Shown: one piece after another, positions 26,701 to 31,585 of the stretch | Numbering within the stretch: the stretch's first letter is position 1 | How the letters are laid out: each line of letters opens with the position of its first letter | Assembly (NCBI GenBank): GCA_964343195.1 | Contig: CAYFIR010000077.1 | Location: 1 to 31,585 of the forward strand | Direction: 5' to 3' | DNA: 31,585 nucleotides | From: CAYVAP01 sp964343195 | GTDB taxonomy: Bacteria > Bacteroidota > Bacteroidia > J057 | The notes under the pieces: model-generated | Database searches by the model: none | The model's input: only the letters and a program-made list of their open reading frames with translations | What the model was told of the DNA's origin: nothing | Made by a program: the position numbers and the translations under genes

Positions 26701-27841
26701 CACTATCCGGGGCTACATCACCATTTGCCTCATACCACAGGTTACCAGTGACGGTAGGCAGGTTGCTACTGGTGTAGCCGTCAAAGTCAACTACTGCAAG
26801 TGGCAGTACCACGGGGGCAGTAGTGGAACCAGTGGCCGATGCGATGTTATTCAAGGGATCAACATCACCCACAGCCACGATTCCGGCATCTACCGTGTAA
26901 GTACCTACAGCCGAGAAGTTGGCAGTGGTAGCAAACGTGAAGGTGTCGATGTCACCAGTGTTCAGGGTTCCAGTCAACACCTCAGAAACAGGAACACCTG
27001 CATTCACGGTGTAGGTGACAGTTGGGTTGGTAACTGAAGCAGTACCGTTGTTCTTGACAACGATGGAAATCTGCTCAGCAGCCGTACCACAACCTCCGTT
27101 AGCAAAGCTGGACAGCAACACTTCAGTGGCTTCCATCTCCACACCTGGAACAGGAGGAGTGAAGGCCCAGTAGTCATTGTCAGTTGGGGAAGAACCATTA
27201 CCTGGCACCACATAGTTGTTGGTCGCCTCGATAAAGGTACTGGTGTTCAGTTGAAGGCCTACACTACGGGTTGAGGTGGATGTAGAAGAATATTGATCAA
27301 CCACGTAGATAGAGTTGGTCCCCTCTTCCAGCGCTACTGCGAAGTAGCTGAAGGAGTTTGCAGGATTACCAATCTCAAATGAGTACCACTTGATCCAAAG
27401 CTGACGATTGGGAGCAGTACCAAAGACCTGATAAATGACATTGTCACCAGATCCGGTAGGAGCACTGGCGGTGAAGTCATCCCACAATACCGCGATGGTA
27501 GAGTCGGGTAACAGGGTAGTAGGAAGAACGTCATTGTCTCCGGGCAGCATGGTGGTAGCCTGATTGAAGGTTACCAATCCATTCTGGCTGGCTTTGAAGC
27601 CAGTCACAGGAGCGCCATAGAAACTAAATGAAAAGGGGATGGTTACAACTGGTGACCACGTATTAGCAGATTGTGGCCCTGTCATCAGGGTTGTCCATCC
27701 GCTGGTAGTGGCATCAGTCGTTTCAAGGTTTGGACCAGGAGGGTTGCCCGCATCCTGGTTGTAGCTAAAGATGTACCCTTGTCCGAAGGTTAGGGTACTC
27801 GTTAGCATGATACATGCTAGAAAGAGTAGGATTCTCCGCAT
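20717..27841 (-). CDS. Giant T9SS-secreted multidomain adhesin-like protein (2374 aa)
   Basis: The signal peptide is MRRILLFLACIMLTSTLTFG, then QG. The order is: N-terminal nidogen-like or lectin-like domain (22-230), Ig/CARDB-like, choice-of-anchor/cleaved-adhesin domain (348-525), Ig, MAM-like (645-818), Ig, MAM-like (935-1115), Ig, MAM-like (1230-1415), Ig, second choice-of-anchor domain (1538-1712), Ig (1715-1825), Ig (1828-1890), an extra beta-rich domain (about 1891-2035), three PKD-like domains (2050-2126, 2130-2203, 2206-2281) and a type-A T9SS sorting domain (about 2285-2374, IYPNPTEGEF, ending MRKLQVE). It follows the plan of its downstream neighbour with one more MAM plus Ig unit, one more PKD and one new domain. 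Codons in the stretches compared favour AAG, ATC, AAC, TAC and CGT, which hints at high expression. A surface-matrix or adhesin role is inferred. Confidence 0.92.
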   Translation of the reverse strand: MRRILLFLACIMLTSTLTFGQGYIFSYNQDAGNPPGPNLETTDATTSGWTTLMTGPQSANTWSPVVTIPFSFSFYGAPVTGFKASQNGLVTFNQATTMLPGDNDVLPTTLLPDSTIAVLWDDFTASAPTGSGDNVIYQVFGTAPNRQLWIKWYSFEIGNPANSFSYFAVALEEGTNSIYVVDQYSSTSTSTRSVGLQLNTSTFIEATNNYVVPGNGSSPTDNDYWAFTPPVPGVEMEATEVLLSSFANGGCGTAAEQISIVVKNNGTASVTNPTVTYTVNAGVPVSEVLTGTLNTGDIDTFTFATTANFSAVGTYTVDAGIVAVGDVDPLNNIASATGSTTAPVVLPLAVVDFDGYTSSNLPTVTGNLWYEANGDVAPDSGNNSYWVRDDFGNVVGGPNDDAAKINLYATNRTGWIVGPKFTAQSNSVLSFDLAMTAFANTNPGTMGSDDRFQVMVSTDCGGSFSPINTYNSTTPISNIGQNETYSLAGFAGQDVIVAFFATDGTVNDPEDVDLFIDNILLYNQPPFDLGVSDIILPEGEFCATPQGFAVVDVTNFGTSTIDPSTDPFDVTVEIDGTTYNFSYNSGAPVPPGATVTIPVSPNVDLSTPGVFNVKAWTSLLGANPDGLAANDTTNEPIEVIPVVSLPIVEDFETGFSPLTTFASGWSRSTTSAPTWQVDIGTTSSGSTGPEVDHTSGTATGQYVYLETSGGTTGDFSILRSPCLDLSASAPQIIMEYWYHMYGATTGRLDVQVWTDVDTFAVDSIIGEQQTASSDPWQKRTISLGAFIGQNVKIAFVGTRGTSFTGDIAIDDIFIFEAQPFDIAAIDLELPVDNSCMTNAEPVIGTVVHNGITPIDLSTDTLKLNLDVAGFPLQTVDITTAPLGGTTLNPGDTVEYTFFADYSQGGLIPTVFYAEMGPDALLVNDTIDAVVSSGSFTAPYFEPVDPTAGFASLNDFGPGWTQENTGSFQWQIDTDATGSSNTGPGQDHTTGVPGQGLYMYTEASSGTSGDSARLISPCIDLGSLTMPRLEFWYHMFGADMGDFQVEIEDGSGNLTQVFSQSGQIDTAEADIDPWNRVVVDLTPYAGQTINLHFTGIRGSSFGGDMSIDDILIYQPTGIDVGVAEVYGPAPACMLTPQTIDVAVVNYEQVTLDLTVNPVTVTLETTPATPGAPFTATVPGDSIPAGDTVVFTVTTLADFSAGGYIDLEAYTTVANDAIPFNDAAEFLVTALPLYAAPYSEDFSTFTPDGLFSGQGTGTPFSWVNDPTGPVTQYNWSSAAGAIGTTLSGPNVDHTLGTNAGVYVYTEGSYGSSNDSTTLLSSCIDLSATTDPVLEFWYHMYGSGMGTLIANVIEGDGTSTTVWALSGQQQTDDLDPWAFAFANLVAWAGDTIQIEFVGVKGSDTNSDMAIDDVYVGPPTSVDVAALSILSPASPGCLDSTMMVEVQVVSQGAAIDFSTTNLVVSADLSGVTGPALFDTTLTTGILGVGDTLTLMLNGLANLGAAGNYQIDLSALLVGGDSLPGNDVLSVSYLNVDTVTTPVGPVEFIGYNGSNLSTVYPGWDEGFGEIVPEVGATSSWVSDDFGNVIGGPNGDAAKINLWLAAKDDWIVAPPFVAGPLDILSYDIAITPFSGTTATTLGSDDKVMVMVSLDCGATYMPLKEYNNTSSVDPAGQSEFINLSQFAGQEIRVAFYATEGVIDDPEDNDIFLDNIMVAPGNQFDAALVGRPAPASGGCGDSTMMGELSIMNLGVDTLENLPLEITVTELSGTAVTVFNDTFPGPLGLGDIGSMTFGPFDTYFGGEYEIKAIAMLAGDQVVANDTIVDTLTFLNAGPPAVTGLMEFCPGDSLLLIGDTAEIAEFMWYDVPTGGVALYVGDSFQTPPITAPTTYYVGLGDVTYSVGPADNTIGSGAQYTFFGDGLVFDALQTFSLDSVTLYPGGAGDIQINIEDGSGTPIAGPFTYTFGGTTTDTTLFIGALIPSGTDYQMHLTGSSIPSSYRNSGGASFPYTGGGAVEITNTINGLGSSSGYYYFFYDWKISSDPCDRPRREIVLEPSVTQAGFSVDSTGDLYLALSDTSMGADSVKYLFGDGGSSTDPNPIYNYADTGTYMVQQVAYSFCGTDTFETQVTITCVSASGGFTVDSTGDLFVAVSSNASKADSVKYLFGDGNSSTDPNATHMYADTGTYMVQQVAYHFCGNDTTTEMVTITCAAAVADFNIEIVPDSNGVTVRFISQAQNADSVMFDFGNGVTTTDTDFTYDFEFTGTYTFCMTAYNLCGEVQSCQEVFLQNTGLDLIEGGSISIYPNPTEGEFDLGLNLVKATSLDVEVVDMRGRSLHQESFEAGVGSFKHHFDLQDRLSEGVYLIKIIAGDQMIMRKLQVE
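21233..21694 (-). repeat. Tandemly duplicated PKD-encoding segment
   Basis: Two successive PKD domains of the 2374-residue protein (residues 2050-2126 and 2130-2203) are nearly identical over ADSVKYLFGDG, then SSTDPN, then YADTGTYMVQQVAY. The DNA keeps an exact 24-bp direct repeat at 21281-21304 and 21512-21535, exactly 231 bp (77 codons) apart. This points to a fairly recent in-frame duplication. Confidence 0.75.
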
Positions 27842-28188
27842 AGTGCTAAGGTTAGGTTAACGACTTTTTCGTATGCTTACAATAATCCCTGAAGCTACGA
27901 ACTTTGGGATTTTTAACCAAAGACGTACGTACAAACGCATCTAAATTTATCCATCTATTAGCGTATTTATACCGCTAACCCGGTCAAAATCACCGATTAA
28001 CCCACTCGTTTGTTTTTTTACGAAAAAATTATTTCCCCAGCACCTGACCCGGACTGTCAACACCAGATGAATGGAGTCCACTGTAAGATCTAACACATTT
28101 TCTAACATTTTGAAGAATTCCGCAGGGTTAGAAAAGTAATGCAATGAAATAAAAGCCTCCGCACACTCACCCAAAGAACAAAAAAACG
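27842..28188. other. Intergenic region and probable long leader of the 2374-residue gene
   Basis: These 347 bp between ftcD and the giant gene are visibly AT-richer than their surroundings. I see no convincing gene. An 81-codon open frame across it has no family features. The region is rich in inverted repeats: CTTTGG-N9-CCAAAG (27902-27922), TTAGCG-N9-CGCTAA (27958-27978) and a perfect 9-bp pair TTTTCTAAC/GTTAGAAAA (28098-28106 with 28127-28135). A direct repeat of TCTAACA lies at 28089-28107. Near matches to the -7 box occur (TAAATTTA at about 27940-27947, minus strand), but none has a good -33 partner. No clear ftcD terminator was found. Confidence 0.5.
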
Positions 28189-29220
28189 TCAAACCCCAGC
28201 GGCCAGTTCAATGATTCGTTTCCGGGGGCCAAATGGCCCCAGTTCCGCCAGTCCTAACGTACGTGTGGCAATGTGGAACAACTCGTCTTTATCTACAGAC
28301 TCACCCCCCTGTCTTTCCAGGTAAAAGCGGCCAGCTTCCAGTAGTGCCCTTTCAGGGATTAGCCCGATCAACTCGGAACCGGTTACCCTCAACCCGCGTT
28401 TTCGGGCGGCCGCTCGCCCTGCCTCAAAAACTTCATGCAGGGCACTTCTGTCCAGGTCCGTCACGTTGGTGGATACCTGGGCGATGCCATACTCTTCGAT
28501 GTACCAGCCTATAGCCTTCACCCCTGGGCAGGTTCCCGGTATCCTTAGGGCTTTCCCCTGTTCATCCCGTACTGTCTCTCCATCTATTTTTTTCACCCTC
28601 CCAATTTCACGGATATCAAAGGCTACAGCATTGGCCAATGGTACCGATCGGGTATTCAGGTTGAGATTGTAGGCTACCAGAAAGGGACGCGCACCGATCA
28701 CCGTATGTCCCGCTTTGGCGTTGTAGCTAGCCGGGCCAAAGTCTGGTTGCCAGGCAGGATCTTTGATTTTTTCTGCCCAGCCTTCATATTCCCCGGACCG
28801 GACCGCTGCCAGATTTCGTCGATGGGGCTGGCTGGCGGCTGCCTCATACAGGTACACCGGGATGCCCAGCTCGCGCCCAACCCGCTCTCCCAGTTTCTGA
28901 GCATAGGCCACTACCTCTTCCAGCGAAATGTCCTGTATGGGCACCAGTGGACAGACATCTGTGGCCCCCATGCGGGGGTGGGTCCCCTTGTGCCGCCGCA
29001 TGTCGATCTCGGCGGCAGCGGTCCTGATCGCCCGAAAGGCGGCCTCCACCACGGCTTCGGGTTCGCCGACAAATGTCATCACTGTACGGTGAGCTGAGAA
29101 TCCGGGATCCACGTGCAGCAACTGCACACCTTCTACTTCCCGGATGGACGAGGCTATTTTCTCTATAACCGCCGGGTTTTGACCTTCGCTGAAGTTAGGG
29201 ACACATTCTATGATGGGCAT
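28189..29220 (-). CDS. ftcD: Glutamate formimidoyltransferase (formiminotransferase domain only)
   Basis: This 343-residue protein transfers the formimino group of N-formimino-L-glutamate, the histidine-degradation intermediate, to tetrahydrofolate. It matches the N- and C-terminal formiminotransferase subdomains of FTCD: start PIIECVPNFSEGQNPAVIEKI, HVDPGFSAHRTVMTFVG, the active-site block RRHKGTHPRMGATDVCPLVP (H77, H81), YNAKAGHTVIGARPFLVAYN and the closing GLAELGPFGPRKR. There is no cyclodeaminase domain, so that step needs a separate protein. The start is the ATG at 29218-29220. The longer frame to 29334 is translated repeat DNA. No hut genes are in the window. It lies downstream of the GNAT gene on the same strand but 300 bp away. 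Confidence 0.92.
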   Translation of the reverse strand: MPIIECVPNFSEGQNPAVIEKIASSIREVEGVQLLHVDPGFSAHRTVMTFVGEPEAVVEAAFRAIRTAAAEIDMRRHKGTHPRMGATDVCPLVPIQDISLEEVVAYAQKLGERVGRELGIPVYLYEAAASQPHRRNLAAVRSGEYEGWAEKIKDPAWQPDFGPASYNAKAGHTVIGARPFLVAYNLNLNTRSVPLANAVAFDIREIGRVKKIDGETVRDEQGKALRIPGTCPGVKAIGWYIEEYGIAQVSTNVTDLDRSALHEVFEAGRAAARKRGLRVTGSELIGLIPERALLEAGRFYLERQGGESVDKDELFHIATRTLGLAELGPFGPRKRIIELAAGV

Positions 29221-29520
29221 GGGACTGGGGAAATTGGGATGTTGAGACAAGTGAATGATTAAGTAGTTGGGCAGAACTAAATAGGTATGGAGTATATGGG
29301 GATATGGAGGCAAATTGCTGCTTATGACCTTCATGCCTCCATACCTCTCATTTACAGCTATTTTTGATCTCCGACCTTTATAACCGCAAAACCAGTGCCT
29401 TCGGGATTAAGTAATTACCCATTCGCAATTCACATAAAATGTTCACCAGCAATACTTTAAATCACAAATTAGTGATGACGAATTTCGAATTCTTTCCACC
29501 AGACATCCTCCCCCAACAAA
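29221..29520. other. Intergenic region upstream of ftcD, repeat-bearing
   Basis: These 300 bp hold no gene. The left third contains a 9-nt-period GGTATGGAG-like tract and the second copy of the 49-bp dispersed repeat. The right part (29345-29520) is ordinary AT-rich spacer. No convincing promoter for ftcD or terminator for the GNAT gene was seen. Confidence 0.55.
29284..29346 (-). repeat. Dispersed 49-bp hairpin repeat, copy 2, with flanking 9-nt-like tract
   Basis: The minus strand of 29293-29341 matches 109-157 at 40 of 49 positions. Here the ends form a perfect 10-bp inverted repeat, TATGGAGGCA (29303-29312) with TGCCTCCATA (29334-29343), around a 21-nt loop. GGTATGGAG at 29284-29292 is also the exact complement of CTCCATACC at 29338-29346, so two alternative foldings exist. 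On the plus strand, TATGGAGTA / TATGGGGA / TATGGAGGC forms a near 9-nt period. Confidence 0.68.
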
Positions 29521-30060
29521 TCACCTCCCCAACAGCTTCGCCATCAGGTATTCATCCACCCGTTCTGTTCCTATTCGATAGCTTTTTCGCTTGACTCCCT
29601 CTATTTCAAATCCCATTTTCTCATACAGGGCAATGGCTGGGACATTCTCAACGGCAACCACGAGTTCCAGGCGGGAGATGCCATGTTTTCCGGCCCATTT
29701 TTCAAGCTGAGTAAACAAAGCCGCTCCGAGTCCCTTTCTCCGGTATCCCTTTCGCACGCCCACGCCGATCAGGACGCTATGCCTTACCCTCCGATACCTT
29801 TCGCCCCAGGCACCCAGCCACGCCACGAGTTCAGGCCCATCCTCGATGACCCACATCATCTGATTATCCTGGGCCAGTATGCTCCGAATTTCCTCTCGCT
29901 GTTCAGAGATGCTGGTTGTACGTTCGCCAGCATCCAATAATACAAAGGGAGAATCGTCTTCCATGCTACGGAACAGATCCAGCAACGCCGCTGCATCCAT
30001 CTCATGGATCTCTCGTAAATGGTATCCCTGTTCCTCCGGTGAGGGTTTCGAGCTTAACAC
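29521..30060 (-). CDS. GNAT family N-acetyltransferase (GTG start)
   Basis: This 179-residue cytoplasmic acetyltransferase uses acetyl-CoA. The core motif A is clear: the strand HSVLIGVGVRKGYRRKGLGAAL, with the R/Q-x-x-G-x-G/A loop as RRKGLG. Motif B follows with LELVVAVENVPAIALYEKMGFEIEGVKR, and then a YRIGTERVDEYLMAKLL ending common in RimJ/RimI-like and spermidine-type acetyltransferases. The substrate is unknown. There is no in-frame ATG before the domain, the frame is closed by TAA a short way upstream, and GTG at 30058-30060 gives a complete N-terminus. It is divergent from hslU, with only 62 bp between start codons, and has a good candidate promoter there. Confidence 0.9.
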   Translation of the reverse strand: MLSSKPSPEEQGYHLREIHEMDAAALLDLFRSMEDDSPFVLLDAGERTTSISEQREEIRSILAQDNQMMWVIEDGPELVAWLGAWGERYRRVRHSVLIGVGVRKGYRRKGLGAALFTQLEKWAGKHGISRLELVVAVENVPAIALYEKMGFEIEGVKRKSYRIGTERVDEYLMAKLLGR

Positions 30061-30086
30061 AATCGGAATTCTGTCGTTATTTTAAG

Positions 30087-30094
30087 TAATTTAG
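30087..30094 (+). promoter_or_regulatory. Possible -7 box for hslU
   Basis: TAATTTAG has one mismatch to TAnnTTTG and lies 28 bp before the hslU ATG. No TTG stands at the right distance upstream. It abuts the opposing GNAT -7 box directly. Confidence 0.3.
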
Positions 30095-30123
30095 CAAAAC
30101 TAGACCCACAGCAATATACTCAA
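30095..30123 (-). promoter_or_regulatory. Candidate promoter of the GNAT gene
   Basis: On the minus strand, TTG (30121-30123) is followed after 18 nt by TAGTTTTG (30095-30102), an exact TAnnTTTG -7 element. It would start transcription near 30088, giving a leader of about 28 nt. The -33 trinucleotide overlaps the A of the hslU ATG. Confidence 0.5.
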
Positions 30124-31517
30124 TGGAAAGTCAGCTTACTCCGGCTCGCATCGTTCAGGAGCTAGATAAATATATCATCGGACAGTCCGAGGCCAAAAAA
30201 TCCGTCGCCATTGCCCTTCGCAATCGTTGGCGTCGCCTAAACTCCGAGCCTGAAATCCGTCAGGAAATCATCCCCAATAACATCATGATGATCGGGCCGA
30301 CCGGGGTCGGCAAAACCGAAATCGCCCGTCGCCTAGCACAACTGGCAGAGGCTCCTTTTGTGAAAGTAGAGGCTTCCAAGTTTACCGAAGTCGGTTATGT
30401 AGGCCGCGACGTGGAAAGCATGGTCCGGGATCTGGTTGAGCAGTCGGTCAACATCGTACGGGAAGAGCAGAAAGCCCGTGTCCGAGAGGCTGCGATGGAG
30501 CAGGCTCAGGAAGCGATTCTGGATATTCTGATTCCCCCCATTCGCAAGCGCAGCCGCTCCTCCTCGTCTCAGTCCCCTACCGAGCAGGGGATCGGGTATC
30601 CATCGCCTGAAAAAATGCCAGACGACGAGCTAAATGAACGCACCAGAGAGAAGTTTCGCGAAAAGCTCAAAAATGGGGAACTCGAAGAACGGCAGATCGA
30701 AGTCGAAACCACTGTTCCGAGTAACAATGTACAGGTAGTGGGTCCTATGGGCATGGACGGAATGGACGGCATACAGGACATGCTCAACGGGATGATGCCC
30801 AAGAAGAAGAAGAAGCGCAAGATGACCATCGCTGAGGCGCGCGAATACCTGGTAGAGGAAGAAGCAGACCGGCTCATCGACATGGACAATGTCACCCGCG
30901 AGGCTCTGGACCGTGCAGGAAATAGTGGCATCATTTTCATTGATGAAATTGACAAGGTGGCCGTCAGCAGTGCCGGGGGTAAAGGTGGTGCCGATGTGTC
31001 CCGACAGGGAGTACAGCGAGACCTCTTACCGATCGTCGAAGGCTCAGTGGTGAATACCAAACACGGCAGCATCAAGACTGACCATATCCTGTTTATTGCC
31101 GCAGGTGCCTTTCACCTGTCCAAGCCCAGTGATCTGATTCCGGAACTTCAGGGCCGCTTCCCTATCCGGGTGGAGTTGGAAGCCCTGACAAAAGAAGATT
31201 TCGTCAAGATCCTCACCCAGCCTCGCAATGCCCTGACCAAGCAGTATCAGGCTCTGCTGAATACAGAGGGGGTAGAGTTGAGCTTTGAGGAGGGCTCCAT
31301 TGAGGCTATCGCAGAAATGGCCTCCGCGGTCAACCAGGAGGTGGAAAACATAGGCGCACGCCGCCTTCATACCATTCTCTCCAATTTGCTTAATGATATC
31401 CTGTTCCAGGTTCCGGACCTTAATGACAGCAACGAATTCACCATCACGAGGGATTTCGTAGAGCAAAAACTGGGCAGCATGGTTCAACAGCGGGACCTGA
31501 GCCAGTATATCTTGTAG
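30123..31517 (+). CDS. hslU: HslU, ATPase subunit of the HslVU (ClpYQ) protease
   Basis: This 464-residue AAA+ unfoldase forms hexamers that feed substrates to the HslV peptidase in the cytoplasm. The whole family pattern is present: N-terminal LTPARIVQELDKYIIGQSEAK, Walker A GPTGVGKT (58-65), pore loop GYVGRD (91-96), an intermediate domain (about 110-245), Walker B IIFIDEID (270-277), DVSRQGVQRDLLPIVEG, the GARRLHT sensor region (411-417) and a C-terminal SQYIL tail, like the tail that docks into HslV. It is about 20 residues longer than the E. coli protein, mostly from a serine-rich, probably flexible stretch near residues 142-165. hslV is not adjacent: the GNAT gene diverges upstream and repeat DNA follows. 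Confidence 0.97.
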   Translation: MESQLTPARIVQELDKYIIGQSEAKKSVAIALRNRWRRLNSEPEIRQEIIPNNIMMIGPTGVGKTEIARRLAQLAEAPFVKVEASKFTEVGYVGRDVESMVRDLVEQSVNIVREEQKARVREAAMEQAQEAILDILIPPIRKRSRSSSSQSPTEQGIGYPSPEKMPDDELNERTREKFREKLKNGELEERQIEVETTVPSNNVQVVGPMGMDGMDGIQDMLNGMMPKKKKKRKMTIAEAREYLVEEEADRLIDMDNVTREALDRAGNSGIIFIDEIDKVAVSSAGGKGGADVSRQGVQRDLLPIVEGSVVNTKHGSIKTDHILFIAAGAFHLSKPSDLIPELQGRFPIRVELEALTKEDFVKILTQPRNALTKQYQALLNTEGVELSFEEGSIEAIAEMASAVNQEVENIGARRLHTILSNLLNDILFQVPDLNDSNEFTITRDFVEQKLGSMVQQRDLSQYIL

Positions 31518-31531
31518 GCCTGGCTTGGCGA

Positions 31532-31585
31532 GGTGTATAAGGTGTATAAGGTGTATAAGGTGTATAAGGTGTATAAGGTGTATAA
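31532..31585 (+). repeat. Tandem array of 9-bp units (GGTGTATAA), at least six copies
   Basis: Six perfect, head-to-tail copies of GGTGTATAA begin 15 bp after the hslU stop codon and continue to the window edge, so the true copy number is unknown. Degenerate relatives with the same or similar period occur at about 1765-1835, 97-120 and 29284-29311, and one exact unit lies at 1772-1780. Confidence 0.92.

Noticed and set aside
27947..28192. An 81-codon minus-strand open frame in the gap before the longer giant gene
   Set aside because: It overlaps the inverted repeats, has no recognisable family, and runs a few bases into the 3' end of ftcD.
29221..29334. A longer N-terminus for FtcD starting at 29334
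   Set aside because: The extra 38 residues translate the dispersed repeat and spacer. All known family members begin at the equivalent of PIIECVPNFSEG.
31532..31585. The terminal repeat array as a CRISPR array
   Set aside because: The units are 9 bp, contiguous and without spacers, so this is a simple tandem repeat.

Overview
The window looks like chromosomal DNA of a Bacteroidota bacterium, most likely a free-living, moderately GC-rich member of the Saprospiria/Lewinella type. That placement is inferred. Two very large secreted proteins end in type-A type IX secretion (T9SS) sorting domains, which are restricted to this phylum. Several upstream regions carry near matches to the phylum's TAnnTTTG -7 promoter element. 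BatA-like, MutS-like, M28 and Porin_O_P-type proteins are also common there. I see no phage, plasmid, transposase, CRISPR, rRNA or tRNA signal.

Layout. Positions 1-8000 are a minus-strand series: a MATE exporter, a BatA-like VWA membrane protein, a secreted M28 zinc peptidase, a membrane-anchored MutS-like ATPase, a RibD/DHFR-fold reductase and a PhoB-type response regulator. A fructosamine-kinase-family gene diverges from the regulator at 8195. Positions 9086-14285 hold what looks like a compact alpha-glucan module without SusC/SusD: an outer-membrane porin, a GH13 lipoprotein and, divergently, an SLC45/MalT-like MFS permease. A DUF1801 gene follows. Positions 15018-27841 (about 12.8 kb) encode two paralogous giant T9SS proteins of 1843 and 2374 residues, built from choice-of-anchor/cleaved-adhesin, MAM-like, Ig/CARDB-like and PKD domains. 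The last part holds glutamate formimidoyltransferase (ftcD), a GNAT acetyltransferase and hslU.

Transcription. Strong hairpin/T-tract terminators follow the M28 gene and both giant genes, so most genes appear to be single transcription units. In many cases the correct start is an internal ATG, chosen by signal peptide or domain boundary.

The least ordinary material is in the intergenic DNA. There is a 140-bp nested inverted-repeat element between the converging MFS and DUF1801 genes. A dispersed 49-bp hairpin repeat occurs twice, 29 kb apart. Several tracts have a 9-nt period, ending in six perfect 9-mers that run off the right edge. Among proteins, the most interesting are the MutS-like ATPase, which has a transmembrane hairpin within the region expected to carry the DNA clamp, and the paralogous giant adhesins, where one has gained modules and uses more biased codons.
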